A DNA stretch of 64,000 nucleotides from Sphingobacterium pedocola (GTDB lineage: Bacteria; Bacteroidota; Bacteroidia; Sphingobacteriales; Sphingobacteriaceae). Under the pieces are notes generated by a model that did no database searches, had not been told where the DNA came from, and saw only the letters and a list, made by a program, of their open reading frames with translations. Both the position numbers and the translations under genes were made by a program. Shown in pieces: positions 51,984 through 61,104 of this stretch. Every line of letters starts with the position of its first letter. Position 1 is the stretch's first letter. Where the stretch lies: contig NZ_MU158689.1 of the NCBI RefSeq assembly GCF_015209965.1, positions 1,476,835-1,540,834 on the forward strand, written 5' to 3'.

Positions 51984-53339
51984 ATGGAATATGCTATTGT
52001 CGATATAGAAACTACGGGGTCGTATGCAGGAGGAAATGGGATTACGGAAATAGCAATCCTTGTTCATAATGGGCAGCATGTAATTGAAAAATTCCAGACC
52101 TTAGTAAATCCATATCAACCTATCCCCTACCATATCCAGGTATTGACGGGAATAAGTGATGAGATGGTCGAAAATGCACCTTCTTTTCATGAGATTGCAC
52201 CTAGGATATTGGAATTATTGGAGAAGCGTATTTTTGTAGCCCATAATGTTAATTTCGATTATTCTTTTATTTTTCAGGGTCTCAAATTAGCCGGGTTCAA
52301 CTGGAAAGCGCCTAAGCTATGCACCGTTAGGCTTGCCCGAAAGATAATACCTAACCTAGCCTCCTATAGCTTGGGCAAATTATGTCAAAATCTCGGAATC
52401 ACTATACAGGATAGACACAGAGCCCTGGGCGATGCACAGGCAACGGTGATTCTATTCGAAAAATTATTACAGGAGGATAAGGATGGACTCATTTTGTCTA
52501 CCCTCAAAAAAACAAAAGAACATCGTCTTCCTACACATATTGATGAGGCGGATTTTTTAAAATTACCTGAATCGGTTGGTATATATCTCTTTCGGAATAA
52601 ACCTGGAGAAATAATTTATGTGGGTAAGGCTATCAATATTAAGAAACGTGTTTTGAGTCATTTTACAGGTAATAACGTTACCCTAAGGCGACAGGCTTTT
52701 ATCAATGAGATCTGCTCGATAGACTTCGAAGAAAGCGGAACGGAACTCATGGCTTTACTTATGGAATGCCAGATGATAAAGAAACACTGGCCTTCGCACA
52801 ACAGCGCGCTCAAAAAATATGAACCCAAATTTTGCTTGATTCAATATGAAGACCAGAAAGGATATTTTCGTCTGTTGGTATCAAAATTCAGTAAAAATAC
52901 AGCAGCTGTTCAGTATTTCGAAAGAGCTTCTGATGCAAATCAACTCCTTTTACAGCTTATAGAACTATTTGACCTCGATACTAAAATATGTTCTTTTTAT
53001 TCGACGGCTCCTGAAATAAAACACAAAATAACCTATGAGAATTTACCCTCGATAGAAGAATACAACGACAGGGTACAGCAGGCAATTGATTATGTGAATG
53101 GAAAAAAAAGCACTTTTTTATTAATGGATCAAGGCCGCCATTTGGACGAAAAGTCTTACGTATATTATAAAAACAATACGCTGCATGCTTTTGGATTTAT
53201 TGACGCTTCAAATCAGGCTGCGCAAATGGAAGATTTGATAGCAGAACAAGACCGCTGCGTGAGTAATTATTACATGACGAGCCTTGTTCTGCAATATGCT
53301 GAAAGATTTCCGGGCAAGGTAATCACTAATCTGGACTAA
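51984..53339 (+). CDS. DnaQ-like exonuclease fused to a GIY-YIG (UvrC/Cho-like) nuclease domain
   Basis: The 451-residue protein joins two nuclease domains. Residues 1-165 form a DEDD-type 3'-5' exonuclease: AIVDIETTGSYAGG (first acidic pair), HNVNFDYSF, and HRALGDAQAT with the last histidine and aspartate. Residues about 190-275 form a GIY-YIG domain (ESVGIYLFRNKPGEIIYVGKAINIKKRVLSHF, in sequence, then ESGTELMALLMECQMIKKHWPSHN), as in UvrC and Cho. The rest resembles the linker of UvrC-like proteins with no helix-hairpin-helix. This fusion is known in several bacterial groups and is usually linked to repair. Its stop overlaps the opposing M16 gene by 4 bases. Confidence 0.92.
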   Translation: MEYAIVDIETTGSYAGGNGITEIAILVHNGQHVIEKFQTLVNPYQPIPYHIQVLTGISDEMVENAPSFHEIAPRILELLEKRIFVAHNVNFDYSFIFQGLKLAGFNWKAPKLCTVRLARKIIPNLASYSLGKLCQNLGITIQDRHRALGDAQATVILFEKLLQEDKDGLILSTLKKTKEHRLPTHIDEADFLKLPESVGIYLFRNKPGEIIYVGKAINIKKRVLSHFTGNNVTLRRQAFINEICSIDFEESGTELMALLMECQMIKKHWPSHNSALKKYEPKFCLIQYEDQKGYFRLLVSKFSKNTAAVQYFERASDANQLLLQLIELFDLDTKICSFYSTAPEIKHKITYENLPSIEEYNDRVQQAIDYVNGKKSTFLLMDQGRHLDEKSYVYYKNNTLHAFGFIDASNQAAQMEDLIAEQDRCVSNYYMTSLVLQYAERFPGKVITNLD

Positions 53340-54616
53340 TCCATTTTACCCACGACGATTTTCATTAACTTAGAATAGTCAAAATAGCGTATAGCAATAT
53401 CTTGCACGTTAGCCGGTGTAATTTCTTGTATCACCTTATTATAGTAGCTATAATAATTCAAATCAAGCCCTGAAAAGTAAACTGCCTTAAACTTATCGAC
53501 GTGCGAAAATATACTTTCCAATGACCCCAACATTGTGCCCAGCAAATAGTTGCGCACCAACTCTACTTCTTCTACCGAAGATTGCTGCTGTCGAAGATTT
53601 TCGAATTCATTTTCAATCTCGGCCAAGGTGGCGTTCGTCACCGCTGTGCCCACTTCAGAAGCAATGGTAAAGAAACCTTCATATTTCAAACTCCCAACTG
53701 CCGACCCGATGCTATAGGTATAACCTTTGTCCTCACGTATATTTGTCATCAAACGGGAGCCAAAGAAGCCTCCTAGTAAGGTGTTTACAAACTGGACAGC
53801 AGGAAAATCGGCATGCGCTCGATTTACCATCAATCCGCCCATACGAATAGCCGATTGTAACGCTTCTGCTTTCGATTCCAAAATAAGTTTACCTTCTGGC
53901 ATGACCAGCTGAAAAGAATGTGGATGTACAATTTCAGGTGCTACGCCCCAGTTGTCCGAAAACAAATCTTCAACCATTCGAAGTACTGCATCATCTACAT
54001 TTCCGGCAATAAAGAGTGTACAATTGCTAGGCCGGAATTGTTTATGGTGGAGTTCCAGCAGTACCTCCCTCTTAATGGTATCGTAAGCCTCTGGCGTCGG
54101 AACTACCCCATACCGAGTAGGACCAAATACATGCTGATAAAATAAGCGTCGAGCTACAAAATCATTCTTCTGCAACGAAATCAGTAAAGATTGCTTGTTA
54201 TTACGTATATATGTATCCAGTTCTTTCTGCGGAATAATACTATTCGTCAAAATATCTTTGACCAATGGCAACACGTTATTCACATATTTGTGCATGGTAT
54301 ATAAGGTCAAGGCCGTATGATCAAAACTGTATTCGGGCATCAAATAGGCCCCATAAAAATCAATATGCTCTGCTATCTCTGCACTGGTATACGTCTTTGT
54401 TCCCTCTTTGAGCATGGAACAGAGTACCGTATTTAGCAACGGGTTTTCAGCACTATCAAACACATTGTCAAATACAAATTCAAATTTTATTAAATCAAGC
54501 TCTGGCGCCTGAAAAACAAAAGCTCTTAATCCGTTGGTGTACCCGATAGATTCAGGATGCACAAACGTAAGGTCTTTAATGGTCTGGAATTCTGGAGCAG
54601 TATATCTATTCAGCAT
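53336..54616 (-). CDS. M16-family peptidase-like subunit without catalytic motif
   Basis: The 426-residue protein has the M16 fold but lacks the HxxEH zinc motif: the corresponding region reads NPLLNTVLCSMLKEGTKTYTSAEI. It keeps the conserved arginine-tyrosine pair in NIREDKGYTYSIGS that in known systems completes the active site of a partner. It is therefore the non-catalytic half of a heterodimeric peptidase, with the gene 54606-55859 as the active half. No signal peptide is seen, so the pair acts in the cytoplasm or its export signal is unclear. It overlaps the catalytic gene by 11 bases, which suggests coupled translation. Confidence 0.9.
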   Translation of the reverse strand: MLNRYTAPEFQTIKDLTFVHPESIGYTNGLRAFVFQAPELDLIKFEFVFDNVFDSAENPLLNTVLCSMLKEGTKTYTSAEIAEHIDFYGAYLMPEYSFDHTALTLYTMHKYVNNVLPLVKDILTNSIIPQKELDTYIRNNKQSLLISLQKNDFVARRLFYQHVFGPTRYGVVPTPEAYDTIKREVLLELHHKQFRPSNCTLFIAGNVDDAVLRMVEDLFSDNWGVAPEIVHPHSFQLVMPEGKLILESKAEALQSAIRMGGLMVNRAHADFPAVQFVNTLLGGFFGSRLMTNIREDKGYTYSIGSAVGSLKYEGFFTIASEVGTAVTNATLAEIENEFENLRQQQSSVEEVELVRNYLLGTMLGSLESIFSHVDKFKAVYFSGLDLNYYSYYNKVIQEITPANVQDIAIRYFDYSKLMKIVVGKMD

Positions 54617-55859
54617 GCTGCCCTCCTTTAGCGTGATATATCAAAGTTGATGAGTTTTCTTTTCGAAAAAGTTGATTTGCTATTTTCCGGATATTCTCCT
54701 TCGTAACGGACAAATATTTCCCGACTTCTCTATTATAATCTCCTGCATCTCCTAATAATTCATAATATGCCAAATTCATCGCCTTATCTAGGATGGATAA
54801 CTCGGCGAAAAGCATAGTGGATTCTATCTTATTTTTCACTTTTTCCAACTCCTTATCTGCTACCTCTTCCGTTTTCAGTTTCTCCAATGCTTCCCATAAG
54901 GCGACTTCTGCCTCAGAGAGAGATACATTAGCCGATGGTTTACCTTCTACGATAAAAAGATTATCGTCGATACTTCCCATCACATACGCGTTGACTTCGC
55001 TAAACAATTGTTTTTCTTTTATCAACGAACGATATAGGCGAGAAGAGGCTCCCCTAGAAAGAATATCAGACATTAAATCCATGGTCTGGTAGTCTTCGGA
55101 CAACCTCCCCGATCCATGAAATGCGATATATAGACTATCTACAGGAACATCGGCCTCTATTTCTTCCCTCCTAGCTTCTATTTGCTCAGGCTCTTGGGGA
55201 AGATCTCGATGATACGGAATACCTGCAGGGATATTTCCAAACCATTTTTCAGCTAATAAGCTAACCTGTTCGAAAGTCACATTTCCCGCCACAACCATAA
55301 TGGCATTTCTTGGGGTATAAAATTTGTTAAAAAATGCCTTAACATCTTCTATCTTGGCATCCTCAATATGCTTTAACTCTTTACCTATAGTAGCCCAACG
55401 ATAGGGATGCACTTTATAGGCTAATGGCCTTAATCGTAGCCACATATCGCCATACGGCTGATTGAGGTACCTTTGTTTGAACTCCTCGGAAACCACCTGT
55501 CGCTGCACTTCTAGGCTTTGTTCGCTAAATGCCAAGCTTAGCATCCGATCACTTTCCAACCAAAAAGCTGTCTCCAAATTGTTCGCCGGGAGCGTCAAAT
55601 AGTAGTTTGTAATATCATTGCTTGTAAAGGCATTATTCTCTCCTCCAACTTGTTGCAAGGGACTGTCGTAATTTGGAATATGGACCGACCCACCGAACAT
55701 TAGGTGTTCGAAAAGGTGTGCGAATCCTGTTTGTTCTGGAGATTCATCGCGAGCGCCTACGTTGTATAAAATATTGACAACTGCCATGGCGGTAGTATGG
55801 TCTTCGTGCACCAATACGTTCAGGCCGTTATCTAATTGAAATCTGTTGAAATTTACCAT
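54606..55859 (-). CDS. M16-family zinc peptidase, catalytic subunit
   Basis: The 417-residue protein carries the inverted zinc motif HLFEH (His48, Glu51, His52) inside GFAHLFEHLMFGGS, followed by SNDITNYYLTLPANNLETAFWLESDR and VVSEEFKQRYLNQPYG. The third metal ligand is expected in the latter region. It pairs with the next gene, which lacks this motif but has the arginine-tyrosine pair. Such pairs resemble the mitochondrial processing peptidase and degrade peptides. It ends overlapping its partner and starts 18 bases after hemF, so hemF, both M16 genes and gpsA may form one unit. Confidence 0.92.
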   Translation of the reverse strand: MVNFNRFQLDNGLNVLVHEDHTTAMAVVNILYNVGARDESPEQTGFAHLFEHLMFGGSVHIPNYDSPLQQVGGENNAFTSNDITNYYLTLPANNLETAFWLESDRMLSLAFSEQSLEVQRQVVSEEFKQRYLNQPYGDMWLRLRPLAYKVHPYRWATIGKELKHIEDAKIEDVKAFFNKFYTPRNAIMVVAGNVTFEQVSLLAEKWFGNIPAGIPYHRDLPQEPEQIEARREEIEADVPVDSLYIAFHGSGRLSEDYQTMDLMSDILSRGASSRLYRSLIKEKQLFSEVNAYVMGSIDDNLFIVEGKPSANVSLSEAEVALWEALEKLKTEEVADKELEKVKNKIESTMLFAELSILDKAMNLAYYELLGDAGDYNREVGKYLSVTKENIRKIANQLFRKENSSTLIYHAKGGQHAE

Positions 55860-55877
55860 CTAATGTGTGTGTGTGAA

Positions 55878-56777
55878 TTAGTTCACCCAATCGATATCTT
55901 TTTTTAATAAATCTAAGGTGCCTTGTTCTGCCGACCCAGGTTCAGCTTTAAAATCATAAAACCAGTTTGCCTGTGCAGGCAAACTCATTAATATGGATTC
56001 AATGCGTCCATTTGTTTCTAAGCCAAATTTAGTCCCCGAATCGTATACCAAATTGAATTCGACGTAACGACCGCGACGTAGCAACTGCCAATCCTTTTCG
56101 CGTTGGCTAAAACTACGTGTACGGTTTTTGTTTACCAAGTCTATATAGGTAGGTGCAAATATACGACCTAAATCACAGGAAAAATCAAAAATCTGCTCAA
56201 AGATCATACCCGTCTTTTCGGGTGTAAGTTTGTCGTAAAAAACACCTCCTATCCCTCGCGTTTCCTCCCGATGCTTGATGAAAAAATAATTGTCGGCCCA
56301 GGTTTTAAAATCGGAATAAAACTCAGGATGATGCTTATCGCAAACCGATTTAAGCTGTTGATGAAAAAAACGAGCGTCTTCCTTCACCACATAATGTGGT
56401 GTCAAATCTATACCACCACCAAACCATCTCGTTTGTTCATTTAATTCAAAATATCGGATATTCATATGAATTATGGGAACATGCGGATTATTGGGATGAA
56501 TAACGATGGAAACTCCTGTGGCGAAGAATTCATCTTCTTCTACCCCGAAAGCTTTCTTAATAGCTGCAGGCAGTTTGCCGTGTACAGCTGAAAAATTAAC
56601 GCCTCCTTTTTCAATGATATTTCCATTTTGCAGGATCCGCGTGCGGCCACCGCCGCCGCCATCACGTTCCCATAATTCCTCCTGAAATTTTGCGCCACCA
56701 TCCAACTTTTCCAAGGCTTGCGTAATTTCATCTTGTATAGTCATGTAGGCATCTGCGATATGTCCTTTTGAGATCAT
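55878..56777 (-). CDS. hemF: Oxygen-dependent coproporphyrinogen III oxidase
   Basis: The 299-residue enzyme converts coproporphyrinogen III to protoporphyrinogen IX with oxygen, a late step of heme synthesis. Family sequences are clear: VSIVIHPNNPHVPIIHMNIRYFE, RWFGGGIDLTPHYVVKEDARFFH, the loop REETRGIGGVFYDKL, and the C-terminal RRGRYVEFNLVYDSGTKFGLETNGRIESILMSLP (all in sequence). Length is typical and no residues appear to be missing. Its presence shows that the organism can make heme, at least at this step, even though it carries a large heme-uptake locus. It starts one base after gpsA ends. Confidence 0.96.
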   Translation of the reverse strand: MISKGHIADAYMTIQDEITQALEKLDGGAKFQEELWERDGGGGGRTRILQNGNIIEKGGVNFSAVHGKLPAAIKKAFGVEEDEFFATGVSIVIHPNNPHVPIIHMNIRYFELNEQTRWFGGGIDLTPHYVVKEDARFFHQQLKSVCDKHHPEFYSDFKTWADNYFFIKHREETRGIGGVFYDKLTPEKTGMIFEQIFDFSCDLGRIFAPTYIDLVNKNRTRSFSQREKDWQLLRRGRYVEFNLVYDSGTKFGLETNGRIESILMSLPAQANWFYDFKAEPGSAEQGTLDLLKKDIDWVN

Positions 56778-56778
56778 G

Positions 56779-57789
56779 TTATGTTAATTTTTCAGCTAAT
56801 TTTGACACTTCAAATATGGCGGGCCGATGATTATATAATACCTCATATACCATATTACATATTGGCATTTCTAACTTGTTTTTATGGATAATGCTCTGAA
56901 TACAACCGGAGGCATAGTACCCTTCGGCAACCATATTCATTTCCAACTGAGCAGATTGTACAGTATACCCCTTACCGATCATATTACCAAAGGTTCGATT
57001 GCGGCTAAATTGCGAATAAGCAGTTACCAAGAGATCGCCAAGATAGACGGAAGCATTTATTTCCCGGTCGGCAGGATCAATTTTCTGCACAAAATACTCC
57101 ATTTCCCGAATAGCGTTTGAAACCAATACCGCTTGAAAATTATCTCCGTAACCCAATCCATGGCATATGCCTCCCGCCAACGCATATATATTTTTTAAAA
57201 CTGCACCATATTCAACACCCAAAACATCATCCGAAATATTGACATTAATATACCTGTTAGATAGTAAATCTGCGACAATTCGCGCCTTATTTTGATCTTT
57301 GGAGGCAAATGTTAAGTAGGAAAGTTTCTCCTGAGATACCTCTTCGGCATGACAGGGACCACCTATTACAACAATATGGTCCAATGGGACGCCATAGGTT
57401 TGATTTAGGTATTCGCCAACGATTAAATTTTCGTCCGGGATTATTCCTTTAATGGCCGAAACGATAATTTTCCCTTCCATATCTTGATTCTCCACCCCTC
57501 TTAACGCGAGCTTTAAGTAAGCTGCTGGTGTATTTAAGATTACAATATCAGTAGACAGTATTGCTTTTCGAGCATCGGACATTACATGATTCTCATCTAG
57601 CTTCACCTCTACCGCACTAAGATAAGTAGGAGTGTGTCGGTACCTATTTATGTATTCAACATCTTCTTCTTTACGTACCCACCAAAAAACTTCTTTTTCT
57701 AATTTATTGTCAGCTAACATCTTAACCATCGCAGTAGCCCAACTGCCGCTTCCTATGACACTAACAGTATGTTTAGATATTTTTTGCAT
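56779..57789 (-). CDS. gpsA: NAD(P)+-dependent glycerol-3-phosphate dehydrogenase
   Basis: The product of about 336 residues reduces dihydroxyacetone phosphate to glycerol-3-phosphate for phospholipid synthesis. The nucleotide motif VIGSGSWATAMVKML lies at the N-terminus. NTPAAYLKLALRGV, SAIKGIIPDENLIVGEYL and GGPCHAEEVSQEKLSYLTFAS follow, and the catalytic region GVEYGAVLKNIYALAGGICHGLGYGDN contains the active lysine. I set the start at the ATG at 57789 (MQKISKHTV); two ATGs slightly upstream (57807, 57801) are also possible. The hemF gene follows with one base between. It is the first gene of the probable gpsA-hemF-M16 unit. Confidence 0.93.
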   Translation of the reverse strand: MQKISKHTVSVIGSGSWATAMVKMLADNKLEKEVFWWVRKEEDVEYINRYRHTPTYLSAVEVKLDENHVMSDARKAILSTDIVILNTPAAYLKLALRGVENQDMEGKIIVSAIKGIIPDENLIVGEYLNQTYGVPLDHIVVIGGPCHAEEVSQEKLSYLTFASKDQNKARIVADLLSNRYINVNISDDVLGVEYGAVLKNIYALAGGICHGLGYGDNFQAVLVSNAIREMEYFVQKIDPADREINASVYLGDLLVTAYSQFSRNRTFGNMIGKGYTVQSAQLEMNMVAEGYYASGCIQSIIHKNKLEMPICNMVYEVLYNHRPAIFEVSKLAEKLT

Positions 57790-57936
57790 ATTCAAAACCA
57801 TGCGCAAAGATACTTAATATTACGTGAAAGACTATCGATTATGCCCCCCATTATATCCACTTAGGTACAAATATGAATACGCGACACCGATATAAAAAAG
57901 TCCCTTTTTATTATCTTTGTTAGAATTAATTGCTAT

Positions 57937-57978
57937 ATCTAATATCTCAAGTCTAACATCTCATATCTAACATCTAAG
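57937..57978 (+). repeat. Heptanucleotide array directly upstream of the sugar acetyltransferase gene
   Basis: Six degenerate 7-base units: ATCTAAT, ATCTCAA, GTCTAAC, ATCTCAT, ATCTAAC, ATCTAAG, then TACTA and the ATG. The unit differs from that of the hmuY arrays, but unit length, copy number and position against the start codon are alike. Confidence 0.8.
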
Positions 57979-57983
57979 TACTA

Positions 57984-58583
57984 ATGATTACTGAAAAGAA
58001 AAAAATGATCGCCGGAGAAGCATATTTTGCAAATGATAAAACACTTTCTGAAGACAGATTACTCGCGCAAACATTATGTTTTAGGTTTAATCAATTGGAA
58101 CCACGACAAGTAAAGGCAAAAAAACAGGTCATCAAAGATCTATTTGGCAAAACAGAAAAGATGTTTTATATAGAACCTCCATTTCGCTGTGATTACGGTT
58201 ACAATACTGAAATTGGCGAAAATTTTTACGCCAATTATAATCTCACCGTCCTGGATTGTGCACCTGTTCGCATTGGCGACAATGTAATGATAGCACCCAA
58301 TGTTTCTTTATTCACAGCGGGACACCCAATTCATCACGAACTGCGGAATACGGGACTGGAATACGCTATTCCGATTACTATCCGTGATAATGTGTGGATC
58401 GGTGGTAATACAGTTATTAATCCAGGTGTAACTATCGGTGAAAACACAGTTATCGGCTCTGGATCAGTGGTTACCAAAGATGTCCCCGCAAATGTAATAG
58501 CAGCAGGTAACCCATGCCGAGTTCTGCGAGCGATCACCGATGAAGAAAAAGATTATTATTACAAACAGCGAAAAATTAAATAA
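57984..58583 (+). CDS. maa: Maltose O-acetyltransferase-like sugar acetyltransferase
   Basis: The 199-residue protein is of the LacA/Maa/NodL group, which transfers acetyl from acetyl-CoA to sugars. After the N-terminal Mac domain (KKKMIAGEAYFANDKTLSEDRLLAQTLCFRFN) comes a left-handed beta-helix of hexapeptide repeats (PPFRCDYGYNTEIGENFYANYNLTVLDCAPVRIGDNVMIAPNVSLF in sequence). The catalytic histidine lies in TAGHPI, and the C-terminal part reads GGNTVINPGVTIGENTVIGSGSVVTKDVPANVIAAGNPCRV. Length is typical. The start codon is directly preceded by the heptamer array, so translation probably does not rely on a Shine-Dalgarno site. The natural sugar acceptor is not known. Confidence 0.9.
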   Translation: MITEKKKMIAGEAYFANDKTLSEDRLLAQTLCFRFNQLEPRQVKAKKQVIKDLFGKTEKMFYIEPPFRCDYGYNTEIGENFYANYNLTVLDCAPVRIGDNVMIAPNVSLFTAGHPIHHELRNTGLEYAIPITIRDNVWIGGNTVINPGVTIGENTVIGSGSVVTKDVPANVIAAGNPCRVLRAITDEEKDYYYKQRKIK

Positions 58584-58754
58584 ATTTTTAACCTAAATTA
58601 ATATTATTTTTTATATGTTAATCTACACCTGTAAAACGAACCAGCTTTCCATATGGTATCTTTACAGACTTCTTTCACATTTCTTAATACGAAGGAAATC
58701 AAGCGAATTTTTCAGGGGCATTGTTAGTCGTAAATGAACGATTAATTTAGTCAG
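58584..58754. other. Intergenic spacer before the inverted-repeat element
   Basis: An AT-rich stretch after the acetyltransferase gene with no gene, strong hairpin or known RNA recognised. It borders the left end of the 58755-59178 element. Confidence 0.4.
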
Positions 58755-59178
58755 TTTGTCGCTCGCCGCGACGGGGCTTTCATTTTTTCTTAATAAAAAA
58801 CGAAACAAAAAATCAAGGCTGATACCGTATTTGTCGTTCCGGCGACGAGATGATGCACAGCGCAGCTCTTAGGCCTCCAGCGCTTAAGCCCATTTCAAAG
58901 GCTGAGACCCGCTTGGCCAATTCAACTCGAACGTTTCTACATCGCATCCATCTGCTGCCTTCCCGTCCAAATCCGCTTAGGCCATTTTTCTTCGCTTCTA
59001 TGGATGAACTAGATGGTATCAACAAATGCACAATCCTCACATTTCCGAAAATGTCGCCTTAGCCATTTGCCGTTAGCAGGAGGAAGCATGAACCATTGTC
59101 GCGAATGGGTACAGCGACACGCTTTTGCACACTTTTGGCAAGACAAAAGTGTGGACCCGTCGCGGTCTAAGCGACAAA
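58755..59178. mobile_element. 424-bp MITE-like element with terminal inverted repeats
   Basis: The ends are inverted copies: TTTGTCGCT-CG-CCGCGACGGG at 58755-58776 and, as its complement, TTTGTCGCT-TAGA-CCGCGACGGG at 59156-59178. They agree fully except for the short insert. The interior is clearly richer in G+C than its surroundings, holds no convincing gene (only short overlapping frames on both strands) and contains an internal perfect hairpin (CACACTTTTG at 59128 with CAAAAGTGTG at 59144). No target duplication is seen. The layout suits a small non-autonomous mobile element or a structured RNA locus. Nothing in it is a known transposase. Confidence 0.6.
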
Positions 59179-59429
59179 AAACACTGAATAGGATTTTAAA
59201 AAGTGAGCTAAGAAAACCGTTCATTTTTTAATATCCGCCCTACTTTTTAAGACTGTAACCAAGATTGAACAGCGGATATATTAAGCTACCCTAACAGTAG
59301 TGCAAAAAAACCGAAACGGGAACTTCAGGATTTTTAAACCAATTATTAACCTAAATTATGAAATTTAAATTTCACGATCTATTGTAAAAAAAAGATTTAA
59401 CTTACGTTATTATGTGTACTAAATCATTA
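59179..59429. other. Spacer with an inverted repeat and a half copy of the dispersed hairpin repeat
   Basis: ATATCCGC (59231-59238) and GCGGATAT (59272-59279) form an inverted repeat with 33 bases between. At 59319-59365 the minus strand reads GGTTAATAATTGGTTT then AAAATCCTGAAGTTCCC, matching the left part of the repeat at about 18133-18187 but without the second stem arm. No gene was seen. Confidence 0.6.
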
Positions 59430-61085
59430 CTATTTACTTCTAACCAACTGTACCAACAGGATAAAGCTCAAAACAAAACTCATTGTAAAACCCAGCCACG
59501 AGATAATTGGCATACCCCATAATAAATACCCTACCCTACCGTGCGCTAATATACTGGCACCGACACCGAACGTCATGGCTAAGATAGACAGCAAAAATTT
59601 ATTCCCTATTCGGTGAAAGATAAGCTGAAGGTGATCGAAATCCCTGATCTTATGATTCAACGTGATCTTATCATTCTTCAGCTTTTCGAGCAGGGATAAT
59701 AAATCCATGGGCACATCTATCATGACATCCTTTAAAAACAGCGCCTTTTCTTTTAACTGCTCTGCCAAATACTCTGCAGAAAACTTTTGATCGGCGATCT
59801 TTTTCGCAAAAGGCGAAATACTTTCGGGAATATTCAACTCCGCATTTAACTGCCGGCCAGTACCTTCTAATATAGACACACCTCGTAACAATACGTATAC
59901 AAAATCAGGCATCAATATATGATTAGTCTGCAAAATGACATTTAATTTCTGTAACATAACAGCAATTTTAATATCGTCAAGCGCATTCTGCTTAATCATT
60001 TCAAAAATTTCGTAAGCATCTCTTTCGAGGCTGCGCTCGTCTTCAATATGGTGCGCTATCGCAAGTTTTTTGATATTTTTCAGAAGTCCTTTCGCGTCAT
60101 TCATCAGAAAATTAATCACCATGGACTCGATTATTTTTCGATCTTGTGGCACCATAAATCCCATCGCTCCGTAATCCAAGAAAACGATCTGTCCTTTTCT
60201 GTTTACAAACACATTTCCGGGATGGGGATCGGCATGGAAAAATCCATGTAACAGCAGTTGTTCAAGGTAGAGGTCCAATACATTTTGAAGAACGGATTTT
60301 GGAGGGAGACCAAATGTCGCTAAACCCGCTATATCATTTACTTTTACCCCATCGATAAGCTCCATGCATAGCATCTCATCAGAGCTATATTGGCGGTATA
60401 CCTTAGGTACATGTGTTTCCTTATTCCCTTTGAAATTTCGTCTGAAACGCTCAATATTATTGAGCTCGTTCGTAAGGGAGAGTTCTTTTAACAATGAATT
60501 CTCGAACGAAACAGCTATCTGATAAAGGTTCATTTTATTAAAAATCTCATATTTTTTTTCCAAAAGTTTCACGAGGTCTTTAATAAAATCTAAATCCGCA
60601 CGAATAATCGCATCGACATCCGATCGTTTTATCTTCAAAATGACAGATGTTCCATCGCTCAGTTGTGCTTTATACACCTGCGCGATGGATGCTGCTGCAA
60701 TTGGTACAGGATCGATAAACGCGAAGTGTTCATCAGGTTCTATATCAAGCTCCAGATTTAAACGAAAGTTGATATCAATATCTTCCGTAGGAACATTGTC
60801 TTGTAGTTTTATAAGTTCTTGGCGAAGATCTTCTGGAATAATATCTGCCCGATTACTTAGCAATTGACCCAATTTAATGAAAGTCGGGCCCAATTCTTCT
60901 ATCGCCAATCGGATACGGACATTAAAATCTTCTTCAAATATTTTACGCGTATGATTGTTCCAAAGTAAGAAACTGTCCGGGAGTATACGGTCGATATTAG
61001 ATCTAGAGATCGCTTCATCAAATCCATATTTCGATAAAATTTTAAGAATCTTGCCTATTCGCTTTATTTTTTCAAGTCCGTACAT
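59430..61085 (-). CDS. ubiB: UbiB/AarF-family atypical kinase
   Basis: The 551-residue protein belongs to the UbiB/ADCK family, membrane-bound ATPases that support quinone synthesis. The marks are ELGPTFIKLGQLLSNRADIIPEDLRQELIKLQDNVP (in sequence) with the KxGQ motif, the alanine-rich AAASIAQVYKAQLSDGTSVILKIKR in place of a normal P-loop, HADPHPGNVFVNRKGQIVFLDYGAMG with the catalytic aspartate and the metal-binding residues, and two C-terminal membrane helices (about 500-545). Length is typical. Since most Bacteroidota use menaquinone, a role in that pathway or in lipid handling is possible. A beta-barrel gene lies 19 bases upstream. Confidence 0.9.
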   Translation of the reverse strand: MYGLEKIKRIGKILKILSKYGFDEAISRSNIDRILPDSFLLWNNHTRKIFEEDFNVRIRLAIEELGPTFIKLGQLLSNRADIIPEDLRQELIKLQDNVPTEDIDINFRLNLELDIEPDEHFAFIDPVPIAAASIAQVYKAQLSDGTSVILKIKRSDVDAIIRADLDFIKDLVKLLEKKYEIFNKMNLYQIAVSFENSLLKELSLTNELNNIERFRRNFKGNKETHVPKVYRQYSSDEMLCMELIDGVKVNDIAGLATFGLPPKSVLQNVLDLYLEQLLLHGFFHADPHPGNVFVNRKGQIVFLDYGAMGFMVPQDRKIIESMVINFLMNDAKGLLKNIKKLAIAHHIEDERSLERDAYEIFEMIKQNALDDIKIAVMLQKLNVILQTNHILMPDFVYVLLRGVSILEGTGRQLNAELNIPESISPFAKKIADQKFSAEYLAEQLKEKALFLKDVMIDVPMDLLSLLEKLKNDKITLNHKIRDFDHLQLIFHRIGNKFLLSILAMTFGVGASILAHGRVGYLLWGMPIISWLGFTMSFVLSFILLVQLVRSK

Positions 61086-61104
61086 GCCTTCAGCATTTTA
61101 TTAC

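Noticed and set aside
58813-59231. Several 70-75-residue frames in the inverted-repeat element
   Set aside because: They overlap on both strands, lack signal or domain features and are best explained by the higher G+C content of the element.
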